From NCBI RefSeq assembly GCF_019449565.1, contig NZ_JAGRPM010000011.1:1-64000 (forward strand): a stretch of 64,000 nucleotides of DNA. The letters run 5' to 3'. This document shows, one piece after another, positions 19,731-27,638 of this stretch. The stretch's first letter is position 1, and every line of letters begins with the position of its first letter. The translations under genes were made by a program, and so were the position numbers. Source of the stretch: Rhodoblastus sp. GTDB lineage: Bacteria > Pseudomonadota > Alphaproteobacteria > Rhizobiales > Beijerinckiaceae. The notes beneath the pieces are model-generated. The model worked only from the letters and a program-made list of their open reading frames with translations. It searched no databases and was not told where the DNA came from.

Positions 19731-20663
19731 ATGTCGGCTCAGATCGCACCACAGGAATTCGCCGCGCGGCTCGTTTCCGTCGCCGAGGCGACGGAAAAAA
19801 TGCTGGACGCGCTGCTCCAGCCGCATGGACTGCCCGGGGAAAAGACCCGGCCCGAGCGCCTGCTCGAAGCCATGCGCTATGGTTCGCTGGGCGGCGGCAA
19901 GAGGCTGCGCCCCTTTCTTCTCGTCGAGACCGCCCGCCTGTTCGGCGTCCGGGGCGAGGGCGTGCTGCGCTCCGCCTGCGCGCTGGAAATGATCCATTGC
20001 TATTCGCTGGTCCATGACGACCTGCCGGCGATGGACAATGACGATTTGCGCCGCGGGCGCCCCACCGTCCACAAGGCCTTTGACGAGGCCACCGCCATTC
20101 TGGCGGGCGATGGGTTGCTGACCTACGCCTTCGACATCGTCGCCGACGCTCCGACCCATCCCGACGCGTCCGTGCGCGCGGACCTGACCGTCATGCTCGC
20201 CCGCGCCGCGGGCCTCGGCGGCATGGTCGGCGGCCAGGCGCTCGACCTCGAAGCCGAGGCGCGCAAGGAGCGCCATACGCACGGCTTCGTCGCCCTCACG
20301 CAGTCGATGAAGACTGGCGCGCTGCTGCTGTTCGCCGTGGAGGCGGGCGCCCGCATGGGCGGCGCCGACGCCGCGCAAAAGGCGGCGCTCAGCCGTTATG
20401 GCGCGGCGCTCGGCGCGGCCTTCCAGGTCGCGGACGACATTCTCGACGCCGAAGGCGACGAACAGGCCTTGGGCAAGCGCGCCGGCAAGGACGCCGGCCG
20501 CAACAAGGCGACCCTCGTCGCGGCGCTCGGGATGGAGGAAGCGCGCAAAGTCCGCGACGCCCTCGCGCAGGAGGCCATCAAGGCTCTGGAAGACGGCGGC
20601 TTTGGCGATACGGGCGCCATTCTCGCCGAAGCCGCCCGCTTCACCGTCGCCCGGAAGTCATGA
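19731..20663 (+). CDS. ispA: Farnesyl/geranylgeranyl-type polyprenyl synthase
   Basis: 310-aa trans-isoprenyl diphosphate synthase, condensing isopentenyl with allylic diphosphates to make farnesyl diphosphate for quinones, hopanoids and undecaprenyl carriers. The two aspartate-rich Mg sites are visible: DDLPAMDNDD near 95 and DDILDAEGDE near 235. The family motif GGGKRLRPFLLVE is near 54 and GQALDLEAE near 166. The residues before the first DDxxD are those of bacterial short-chain FPP synthases. The end GRNKATLV follows the FPP synthase pattern. ATG 19731 fits the family N-terminus. The DUF1345 gene follows by 4 nt. Confidence 0.94.
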   Translation: MSAQIAPQEFAARLVSVAEATEKMLDALLQPHGLPGEKTRPERLLEAMRYGSLGGGKRLRPFLLVETARLFGVRGEGVLRSACALEMIHCYSLVHDDLPAMDNDDLRRGRPTVHKAFDEATAILAGDGLLTYAFDIVADAPTHPDASVRADLTVMLARAAGLGGMVGGQALDLEAEARKERHTHGFVALTQSMKTGALLLFAVEAGARMGGADAAQKAALSRYGAALGAAFQVADDILDAEGDEQALGKRAGKDAGRNKATLVAALGMEEARKVRDALAQEAIKALEDGGFGDTGAILAEAARFTVARKS

Positions 20664-20667
20664 GCCG

Positions 20668-21363
20668 ATGACCACGGCGCCAGCCCGCCGATTGCCCAAG
20701 CCTTTCCGGATGATCCGGGCGCGGCCGCGCCTGTTCACCTGCGCGCTGCTTGGGATCATCGTCGCGCTGGCCCTGCCCGCCGACTGGCGATCGATCACGC
20801 GCGGCCTGATTGGCTGGAACGCCATGATCTGGCTTTACATGGGCGCCGCCGGGATCATGATTATGCGGTCGGAACATCGCGACATTCACCGTCGCGCCGC
20901 CTTGCAGGACGAGGGGCGTCACGCGATCCTGGCGCTGACGGCGCTGGCTTCGACCGTGTCCTTTGGCGCCATTTTCGCCCAGCTCGCCTCAATCAAGGGT
21001 CTGCCCGCCGGGGATAGAGGCCTGCATATCGCCCTGGCTTTGGCCACGATTGTCGGCTCCTGGCTTTTCGTCCACCTGATCTTCGCACTACATTACGCGC
21101 ATGAATTTTTCCTCGTCGCCAAGCCGGACGAGAACGGGACATGGAATGGCGGGATTGATTTTCCCGGCGTTAAATGCCCGGATTATCCAGATTTTCTGTA
21201 TTTTTCCTATGTCATCGGCGTGGCCTGCGCCACTGCCGACGTCAATATCACAGGCAGCGCGCTGCGCCGCCTCGCCCTCGCCCATTGCGTTCTGGCGTTT
21301 TTCTATAACAACGCCGTTCTGGCGATGAGCATCAATATCGGGGCGGGGTTTATCGGGGGGTGA
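20668..21363 (+). CDS. DUF1345 membrane protein
   Basis: 231 aa, 5-6 predicted membrane helices starting at about residue 24 (LFTCALLGIIVALALPA). It has the family signature HYAHEFF followed by GIDFPGVKCPDYPDFLYFSYVIGVACATADVNITG-type sequence, and ends with AVLAMSINIGAGFI. Function is unknown. ATG 20668 starts 4 nt after the ispA stop, so it is probably cotranscribed with ispA, although no functional link is known. Confidence 0.87.
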   Translation: MTTAPARRLPKPFRMIRARPRLFTCALLGIIVALALPADWRSITRGLIGWNAMIWLYMGAAGIMIMRSEHRDIHRRAALQDEGRHAILALTALASTVSFGAIFAQLASIKGLPAGDRGLHIALALATIVGSWLFVHLIFALHYAHEFFLVAKPDENGTWNGGIDFPGVKCPDYPDFLYFSYVIGVACATADVNITGSALRRLALAHCVLAFFYNNAVLAMSINIGAGFIGG

Positions 21364-21470
21364 GCGGGTTTTCGTTGCTGGTGGAAATCAGTCGGCACGC
21401 AGCGGTCCGCTCACGGCTCAAGGCGGCCGATCGCGCGCTCAGACGCGAGTTGCTCATCGTTTTGGCGGAC

Positions 21471-21492
21471 AAAACCCGACCGTGTGGCCGGG
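21471..21492 (-). terminator. Terminator of the porin-like gene
   Basis: On the minus strand a 7-bp stem (21475-21481 with 21486-21492, one G-T pair) with a 4-nt loop is followed by TTTT. It sits 38 nt after the stop of the outer-membrane protein gene. Confidence 0.6.
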
Positions 21493-21529
21493 CTGTTTCC
21501 TCTCGTGAGTGTCCAGATCTGGCGCAAGA

Positions 21530-22384
21530 TTAGTATTTGGCGACGATTTCGGCGGCGGCTGGCGCGTCGAAGCGGTAATTTAGGCCGACGCGGACGATAT
21601 CCCCGCCGTTGGAGAACTTATTCGCCAAAGGCTGAATAACGCCAGCGGCGACCAAGGCGAGGTCACGCCCGCCCGGCGTCGTAATGTCCGTTGAGCAGGA
21701 GAGACAATAATGAATATATTCGGCCTTGATCGACCAATTATTGTTGACTGCCCACTCGACGCCCGCGCCCAAAGTCCATCCGACATTTGTGCTTGAGCGA
21801 GACGACGAAAAGAAGTCGTTGCTCATAGGAGCAGCTGCAGAATAAAAACGTTTTGAATGACCATAAGCCAAACCACCCGTTGCATAGACCAGCAAACGCT
21901 CAACTGGAGTAAATCCAAGCCGACCGCGTACGGTTCCGAGCCATTCAAGTGTGGAACGCGCCGAATAATTTCCCGCTACAAATCCAGGTATATTGATGGT
22001 CGTAAGGGCCGACGAACCGCCGACATCCGCGCCTTGAATGTCAGCCTCAAGACCAAGCACGACACTATTAATTTGATAATTGTAGCCTATTTGACCGCCT
22101 CCGATAAAGCCGGAACGGTTGAAATTCAAAGTCGCTGGGAGGGCGCCAGTCGCGAGGGCCGGACCAAAGAACCCTTGCGATCCTGGATCGGGTGGAAGCT
22201 GCAAGCGAGCTTTGGCTGGCCCCCAACCGTAGCCGGCGTTTGCGCCGACATAAAAACCTGTCCAATGAAAGATCGGGCTAGGGGCTACGAAAACGGGAGC
22301 TTCTTTGGTCGATGGCAAATCAGCGGCGAAGGCCGGGCCGGCCAAAGCCACCAACGGGACGCCAGAGAGAAGCAACTTGCGCAT
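21530..22384 (-). CDS. Outer-membrane beta-barrel protein, Omp25/Omp31-like
   Basis: 284 aa. Signal peptide MRKLLLSGVPLVALAGPAFA is followed by the mature start ADLPS and a proline-rich linker. Then comes an eight-strand barrel pattern: FHWTGFYVGANAGYGWG, GFIGGGQIGYNYQINSVVLGLEADIQG, GTVRGRLGFTPVERLLVYATGGLAYG, VGWTLGAGVEWAVNNNWSIKAEYI. It ends with VGLNYRF before a short tail. This is the rhizobial surface porin family (Omp25/31), which stabilises the envelope. The upstream 300 bp is AT-rich and likely holds the promoter. Confidence 0.93.
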   Translation of the reverse strand: MRKLLLSGVPLVALAGPAFAADLPSTKEAPVFVAPSPIFHWTGFYVGANAGYGWGPAKARLQLPPDPGSQGFFGPALATGALPATLNFNRSGFIGGGQIGYNYQINSVVLGLEADIQGADVGGSSALTTINIPGFVAGNYSARSTLEWLGTVRGRLGFTPVERLLVYATGGLAYGHSKRFYSAAAPMSNDFFSSSRSSTNVGWTLGAGVEWAVNNNWSIKAEYIHYCLSCSTDITTPGGRDLALVAAGVIQPLANKFSNGGDIVRVGLNYRFDAPAAAEIVAKY

Positions 22385-22695
22385 GGTTTTCCGCCCCTAG
22401 AACGTTCATTGCGTTCGGTTATTGCGATTTATCTCAATATTTCAATTTGCTATGCGCTTTTGGCGCGACAGAAATAGATCGCGTTTATTATAATAATCTA
22501 CACTTGATTCCTGGGCTCGAATATCCGCAATGGCCACAATGAAGCGTAAAGTGCGCCGATGTGATCAAACGGCAACAAAGTCAACGTGGTCGAAGTCGGG
22601 GAAAATATCCGTGCGGTCAAGGATTAGGGAGGGCTTATTTGGCGGCCAAGATGGGGGGCCGGACCAGCAGGGGCGGCGAATGACGCCTTTCCGCC
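22385..22695. other. Gene-free region upstream of the porin gene
   Basis: AT-richer than its surroundings, especially at 22430-22510, as expected for a strong minus-strand promoter with a ribosome-binding site (GGGGCGGA) close to the ATG at 22384. No reading frame here looks real. It ends at the left edge of the MITE-like element. Confidence 0.4.
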
Positions 22696-22914
22696 GATTC
22701 TGTTGAAAAACTCGAAAAATGGGGCGCTATAAAATTCCCGCCAAAACCCGCTGTGAGCGACTTTCCTCGTTCAATGCCGTCTAGAATTGGCTGCGACGCT
22801 TCGTGGCGGATTATTCGTCAAACCTGCTGGTCCCCCGCATCATTTTTACGATGCCAACTCCAAGGCGCTGGGAAATTTTGATCCGCGGCCAAAATGGAGT
22901 TTTTCAACAGAATC
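22696..22914. mobile_element. 219-bp MITE-like element with terminal inverted repeats
   Basis: The ends match as inverted repeats: GATTCTGTTGAAAAACTC (22696-22713) and its complement at 22897-22914, 18 of 18, with weaker similarity for about 25 bp further in. Both sides are flanked by CGCC (22692-22695 and 22915-22918), a plausible 4-bp target duplication. There is no transposase reading frame. Ends of this type occur on IS1182-like transposons (from memory, not searched), so this is probably a deleted derivative mobilised in trans. The sequence from 22919 to the ispG stop (22919-23031) holds nothing I can identify. Confidence 0.7.
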
Positions 22915-23031
22915 CGCCGCAAGCCGACCTTGCATAGCGTTCTCGGAAAGTCGCCGGCAGGTCGAACCGCCTTCGATCACAAACGACCAGCTTATCGCGG
23001 CCGGAAATGCGTCCGCGACTTCGCCTCCCCC

Positions 23032-24330
23032 TTACTCCGCCGCGCTGGCGTCCGACTTGCCGCCGAAGCGCCGGGCGACGTAATCCTCGACGATCTTCTC
23101 GAATTCCTGGGCGATGCCTTCGCCGCGCAGGGTCATGGCCTTTTTGCCGTCGATGAAGACCGGCGCCGCCGGGGTTTCGCCGGTGCCGGGGAGGGAAATG
23201 CCGATATCGGCATGTTTCGATTCGCCCGGCCCGTTCACGATGCAGCCCATCACCGCGACATTGAGCGTCTCGACGCCCGGATAGCTTTGACGCCAGATCG
23301 GCATTTTATCGCGAATGAGGCTCTGAATGTCGCGCGCCAGCTCCTGAAACACGGTGCTGGTGGTGCGCCCGCAGCCCGGGCAGGCAGCGACGAGCGGGAC
23401 AAAAGTGCGGAAGCCCATGGTCTGCAGGATTTCCTGCGCCACTTGAACTTCCAAGGTGCGGTCGCCATTCGGCTCGGGCGTCAGCGAAACGCGGATGGTG
23501 TCGCCGAGACCTTCCTGCAACAGGATGCCCAAGGCGGCGGAGGAAGCGACAATGCCCTTGGAGCCCATGCCCGCCTCGGTCAGGCCGAGATGCAGCGCGT
23601 AATCGGAGCGCCGCCCCACCATGCGATAGACCGAGATCAGGTCCTGCACGCCGGAAACCTTGGCCGAGAGGATGATGCGGTCGCGCTTGAGGCCGATTTC
23701 CTCCGCGCGGGCGGCGGATAGCAGCGCGGAGCGCGCCATGGCCTCGCGCATCACCGCGCGGGCGTCGACGGGACGCGCCGCCTTGGCGTTCTCGTCCATC
23801 AGCTCGGTCAGCATTTCCTGATCGAGCGAGCCCCAATTGGCGCCGATGCGCACGGCCTTGTCATGCCTGATCGCCAGTTCGACGATCGCGCCGAACTGCT
23901 TGTCCTTCTTTTCCTTGAAGCCAACATTGCCCGGATTGATGCGATATTTCGCCAGAGCCTCAGCGCAGGCCGGATGATCCGCCAGCAATTTGTGGCCGAT
24001 ATAGTGGAAATCGCCGACAAGCGGGACGAAAACGCCCATCGCGTCGAGTTTTTCACGGATCTTTGGCACGGCGGCGGCCGCCTCGTCGCGGTCCACCGTG
24101 ATTCGCACCAGTTCGGAGCCGGCCTGGGCCAGAGCTGCGACCTGCTTCACCGTGCCTTCGATATCCGCCGTGTCCGTATTGGTCATGCTCTGCACGACGA
24201 CCGGCGCGCCGCCGCCCACCGTCACCGCGCCGGGGCCATAGCCAACCCGGACCGCCACGGATTGGCGGCGCGAAAAAGGCTCGGCCGGAATTTCGGTTTC
24301 ACAGAGCGGCGGGAAAGCAGGTTCGGTCAT
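23032..24330 (-). CDS. ispG: 4-hydroxy-3-methylbut-2-enyl-diphosphate synthase
   Basis: Reductively opens MEcPP to HMBPP in the MEP isoprenoid pathway with a [4Fe-4S] cluster. 432 aa: TIM-barrel opening [18 protein letters not shown] near 46-63, with cluster cysteines C317 and C320 in ACPGCGRTT and C363 in GCIVNGPGE. The C-terminal Glu of GPGE and a basic tail complete it. It feeds precursors to IspA encoded 3 kb away. Divergent from bdhA with 188 bp between them. Confidence 0.96.
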   Translation of the reverse strand: MTEPAFPPLCETEIPAEPFSRRQSVAVRVGYGPGAVTVGGGAPVVVQSMTNTDTADIEGTVKQVAALAQAGSELVRITVDRDEAAAAVPKIREKLDAMGVFVPLVGDFHYIGHKLLADHPACAEALAKYRINPGNVGFKEKKDKQFGAIVELAIRHDKAVRIGANWGSLDQEMLTELMDENAKAARPVDARAVMREAMARSALLSAARAEEIGLKRDRIILSAKVSGVQDLISVYRMVGRRSDYALHLGLTEAGMGSKGIVASSAALGILLQEGLGDTIRVSLTPEPNGDRTLEVQVAQEILQTMGFRTFVPLVAACPGCGRTTSTVFQELARDIQSLIRDKMPIWRQSYPGVETLNVAVMGCIVNGPGESKHADIGISLPGTGETPAAPVFIDGKKAMTLRGEGIAQEFEKIVEDYVARRFGGKSDASAAE

Positions 24331-24518
24331 TTCGTGAGGCTCTCGGTCGTCGAAATCCGGCCTTCTATAACAGAGGATTTACCCTCGCGCGAATTTTGTC
24401 CCGCAAGCGGAATTAGGCGAAATTCGCGGCTGCAATTTTTACGGCGCGAATTATAGTCGCGGCGAAGCTGATACCCCGCTTCGCACCATTTCGTGTGCTT
24501 CACACCCAGGAGCCGATC

Positions 24519-25304
24519 ATGTCCCTTGCCGCCAAGACCGCCGTCGTCACCGGATCCACCTCGGGCATCGGCCTCGCCATCGCCCGGGCCTTTGCCAAGG
24601 AAGGCTGCAATGTCCTCATCAACGGTTTCGGCGACGCCGCCGCCATCGAGGCCGAGCGCGCCTCCATCGAGAAGGATTTCGGCGTCAAGGCGATCTATGA
24701 CGGCGCCGACATGTCCAAGCCGGAAGAAATCGCCGCGATGATCGCCCATGCCGAAAAGACCTTCGGCTCGGTCGATATTCTCGTGAACAACGCTGGCATC
24801 CAGTTTGTCTCGCCGATCGAGGATTTCCCGGTCGAGAAATGGAACCAGATCATCGCCATCAACCTGTCCTCGGCCTTTCACGCCATCCGCGCCGCCATTC
24901 CGGGCATGAAGGCGCGCAAATGGGGCCGCATCATCAATACGGCTTCCGCCCATTCGCTGGTCGCCTCGCCGTTCAAATCGGCCTATGTCTCGGCCAAGCA
25001 CGGCATCGCCGGCCTGACCAAGACCGCCGCGCTGGAGCTGGCGACCTTCGGCGTCACGGTCAATTGCATCTCCCCCGGATATGTCTGGACGCCGCTGGTC
25101 GAAAAGCAGATTCCGGACACGATGAAGGCCCGCAACCTGACCAAGGAGCAGGTCATCAACGACGTGCTGCTGGCCGCCCAGCCGACCAAGCAATTCGTCA
25201 CCGTCGATCAGGTCGCCGCGCTGGCCGTGTTCCTCTCGGGCGACGCCGCATCGCAGATCACCGGCGCCAATATTTCCATGGATGGCGGCTGGACCGCGGC
25301 CTGA
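24519..25304 (+). CDS. bdhA: D-3-hydroxybutyrate dehydrogenase
   Basis: NAD-dependent oxidation of (R)-3-hydroxybutyrate to acetoacetate, the return path from PHB. 261-aa SDR: TGSTSGIGLAI near 10-20, NNAGIQFVSPIEDF near 90, catalytic Tyr156 and Lys160 in YVSAK. VLLAAQPTKQFVTVDQVAALAVFLSG (about 212-237) and the end ISMDGGWTAA are distinctive for 3-HBDH. CAGGAG precedes ATG 24519. The patatin gene follows after 47 nt; this pairing recurs in PHB-storing alphaproteobacteria. Confidence 0.94.
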   Translation: MSLAAKTAVVTGSTSGIGLAIARAFAKEGCNVLINGFGDAAAIEAERASIEKDFGVKAIYDGADMSKPEEIAAMIAHAEKTFGSVDILVNNAGIQFVSPIEDFPVEKWNQIIAINLSSAFHAIRAAIPGMKARKWGRIINTASAHSLVASPFKSAYVSAKHGIAGLTKTAALELATFGVTVNCISPGYVWTPLVEKQIPDTMKARNLTKEQVINDVLLAAQPTKQFVTVDQVAALAVFLSGDAASQITGANISMDGGWTAA

Positions 25305-25351
25305 CCTGACTGCGCCAGACAAGCCGCACAACTCGCCGCGAAAGACTTGCC

Positions 25352-26398
25352 ATGACAAATGCCGACGCCCTGAAGCCGACCAGAAAGGTCAATCTCGCGC
25401 TGCAGGGCGGCGGCGCCCATGGCGCTTTCACCTGGGGCGTGCTCGACCGCCTGCTCGAAGACGGCCGATTGTCCATCGACGGGATGAGCGGGACCAGCGC
25501 CGGCGCCATGAACGCCGTCAGTCTGGCCGAAGGCATGCGGAAGGGCGGCCATCAGGCCGCCCGCGACCAGCTGGCGAAGTTCTGGCGCGCGGCCAGCATC
25601 GACGGCGGACTGGCGCCGGTTCAGCGCGATGTCGTCGAAGGCATGGTGAATTTCTGGAACGCCACGCCGATCGCCACCCTGTTTCAGCAGGCGGCGGGCA
25701 TGCTCTCGCCCGCCGAGATGAACCCGCTCAACATCAACCCGCTGCGCAACGTCCTCTCCGCGCAAGTCGATTTCGCCGCCTTGCGCGCCAGCGACCACCT
25801 GAAGCTGTTCATCGCCGCCACCAATGTCGAAACGGGCAAGGTGCGCGTGTTCCACCGGCCCGAACTGACCATCGACATGGTCATGGCCTCCGCCTGCCTG
25901 CCCACGGTTTTCCGCGCGGTGGAAATCGACGGCGTTCCCTATTGGGATGGCGGCTATATGGGCAATCCGGTGCTGTTTCCGTTCTTTTACGAGACCGAGA
26001 CCACCGACGTCATCCTCATCCAGATCAACCCCATTGTCCGCAAGGGAACGCCCGGCACCGTCGCCGAAATCCTGGGGCGCATCGACGAAATCACCTTCAA
26101 TTCGGCTTTGCTGCAGGAATTTCGCGCCATTGATTTCGTCGCGCGGCTGGTCGCCGATGGGCGTCTCGAGGGAACGAACTACAAATCCATCCGCCTGCAT
26201 GTCATCGAAGCGCAGGACGAACTCAACAAGTTCGGCGCCTCCAGCAGAATGCGCTCGGATTATGATTTCTTCCTGCAATTGCGCGACATCGGCCGCAAGG
26301 CTGCGCAAAAATTCCTCGATGCGCATCATGACAGCATCGGCGTGCGCGCGACGCTGGACGTGCGGAAGGCTCTGGCTTCCGACACTTCAGTCTGCTGA
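25352..26398 (+). CDS. Patatin-like phospholipase
   Basis: 348-aa alpha/beta hydrolase of the patatin type with the Ser-Asp dyad: S49 in GTSAG and D199 in YWDGGYMGN; the oxyanion glycine run is LALQGGGAHGAF (16-27). No signal peptide. The C-terminal third (residues about 245-348, ending VRKALASDTSVC) is the DUF3734-like helical extension common in alphaproteobacterial members. It is next to bdhA, so lipid or PHB-granule turnover is a reasonable inference, not shown. A 12-bp direct repeat (26392-26403, 26413-26424) spans the stop codon. Confidence 0.88.
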   Translation: MTNADALKPTRKVNLALQGGGAHGAFTWGVLDRLLEDGRLSIDGMSGTSAGAMNAVSLAEGMRKGGHQAARDQLAKFWRAASIDGGLAPVQRDVVEGMVNFWNATPIATLFQQAAGMLSPAEMNPLNINPLRNVLSAQVDFAALRASDHLKLFIAATNVETGKVRVFHRPELTIDMVMASACLPTVFRAVEIDGVPYWDGGYMGNPVLFPFFYETETTDVILIQINPIVRKGTPGTVAEILGRIDEITFNSALLQEFRAIDFVARLVADGRLEGTNYKSIRLHVIEAQDELNKFGASSRMRSDYDFFLQLRDIGRKAAQKFLDAHHDSIGVRATLDVRKALASDTSVC

Positions 26399-26571
26399 CG
26401 GCGTCCCCCGGCCTGCTGACGGCGCCCGCCTGAGGTGACGAATTTTCCTGTCAAATCAGTCCGGTTTCAGCTAAATCGCGGCGCAAGTCTTGACGCGGGC
26501 GACTCGAACGGCCTTAACACTTTGCCGGTCTCCCTTGCGCCGCATCAAGACCGCGACGTCCGCCGGAACCC

Positions 26572-27528
26572 ATGATGCCGTCGAATCCGAATTTCGTTCT
26601 CAGCGTCGATCCCCAGCAGCCGCCCGATTCTCTGGCGGGCGCAGTCGTCGCAATCGGCAATTTCGACGGCGTCCATCGCGGCCATCGCGCGGTGATCGCT
26701 CGCGCGCAGGCGCTGGCGCGAAGGCTCGGCCGCCCTTGCGCCGTCCTCACCTTCGAACCGCATCCGGCCGATTATTTCGGCGGCGCCGGCACGATCTTCC
26801 GCCTGACCAGCCGCGACGCCAAGGCCCACCGGATGGCGGAGCTCGGCCTTGACGGCATGTTCGTGCTGACCTTTGACTCGGGTCTCGCGGGTCTCGACGC
26901 CGAAAGTTTTTTGCGCGAAATCCTTTTGCGGCGGCTTGGCGCCGGCGCCGTCGTGGTCGGCTATGACTTTCATTTCGGCGCGCGGCGCACGGGCACGCCC
27001 GCTTTTCTGCGCGAGACGGGGCCAAAACTCGGCATCGCGGTCGAAATCGTCGAAAAGGTGCTGGCCGATGAGGAAGGCTCGCTCGACGCCGTGTCCTCCA
27101 CGGCCACGCGCGAGGCCTTGCAATGTGGCGACGTTCGCGCCGCAGCCGCCCTGCTGGGCCATTACTGGTCGCTGACCGGTCCCGTCATCCATGGCGCCAA
27201 GCTCGGGCGCCAGCTCGGCTTTCCCACCGCCAATCTCGCCGTCGACCCTTCATGCCGCCTGCGTCACGCCATTTACGCGGTCGAAATCGAGTTCGACGGG
27301 CGCCGGCTGAAAGGCGTCGCCAGTTTTGGCCGCCGTCCTACCGTCGACAATGGCCCGCCTTTGCTCGAGGTTTACATTTTCGATTTCTCCGAAGACCTTT
27401 ATGGCCGGGACATCGAGGTCTATTTCGTCGCATTCCTGCGTCCCGAGGCGAAATTCGACTCGCTCGACGCCCTGATCGAGCAGATCCGCCTCGACGAGGC
27501 GCAAGCGCGAAAAATCCTGGGCGCGTAA
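26572..27528 (+). CDS. ribF: Bifunctional riboflavin kinase/FAD synthetase
   Basis: Converts riboflavin to FMN and then FAD. 318 aa: the N-terminal nucleotidyltransferase domain begins at IGNFDGVHRGH (about 26-36) and includes PHPADYF near 65. The C-terminal flavokinase domain starts near 200 with GAKLGRQLGFPTANL and has NGPPLLEVYIFDF. The ribosome-binding site is weak (GGAACCC). It stands 173 bp after the patatin gene and probably has its own promoter. Confidence 0.95.
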   Translation: MMPSNPNFVLSVDPQQPPDSLAGAVVAIGNFDGVHRGHRAVIARAQALARRLGRPCAVLTFEPHPADYFGGAGTIFRLTSRDAKAHRMAELGLDGMFVLTFDSGLAGLDAESFLREILLRRLGAGAVVVGYDFHFGARRTGTPAFLRETGPKLGIAVEIVEKVLADEEGSLDAVSSTATREALQCGDVRAAAALLGHYWSLTGPVIHGAKLGRQLGFPTANLAVDPSCRLRHAIYAVEIEFDGRRLKGVASFGRRPTVDNGPPLLEVYIFDFSEDLYGRDIEVYFVAFLRPEAKFDSLDALIEQIRLDEAQARKILGA

Positions 27529-27638
27529 GAAAAAACTTGGCCGTGTGGCGCCTTCGGCAAGTCGCCCGGACCAGTTTATAGTTCCTGAACTTTGCGCTGG
27601 CGCCGATTCGCCGGCCTCTCCTTGAGACGAGGAAGACC

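Noticed and set aside
26392..26424. 12-bp direct repeat over the patatin stop as a mobile-element footprint
   Set aside because: No inverted ends or insert between the copies; simple local duplication is enough.
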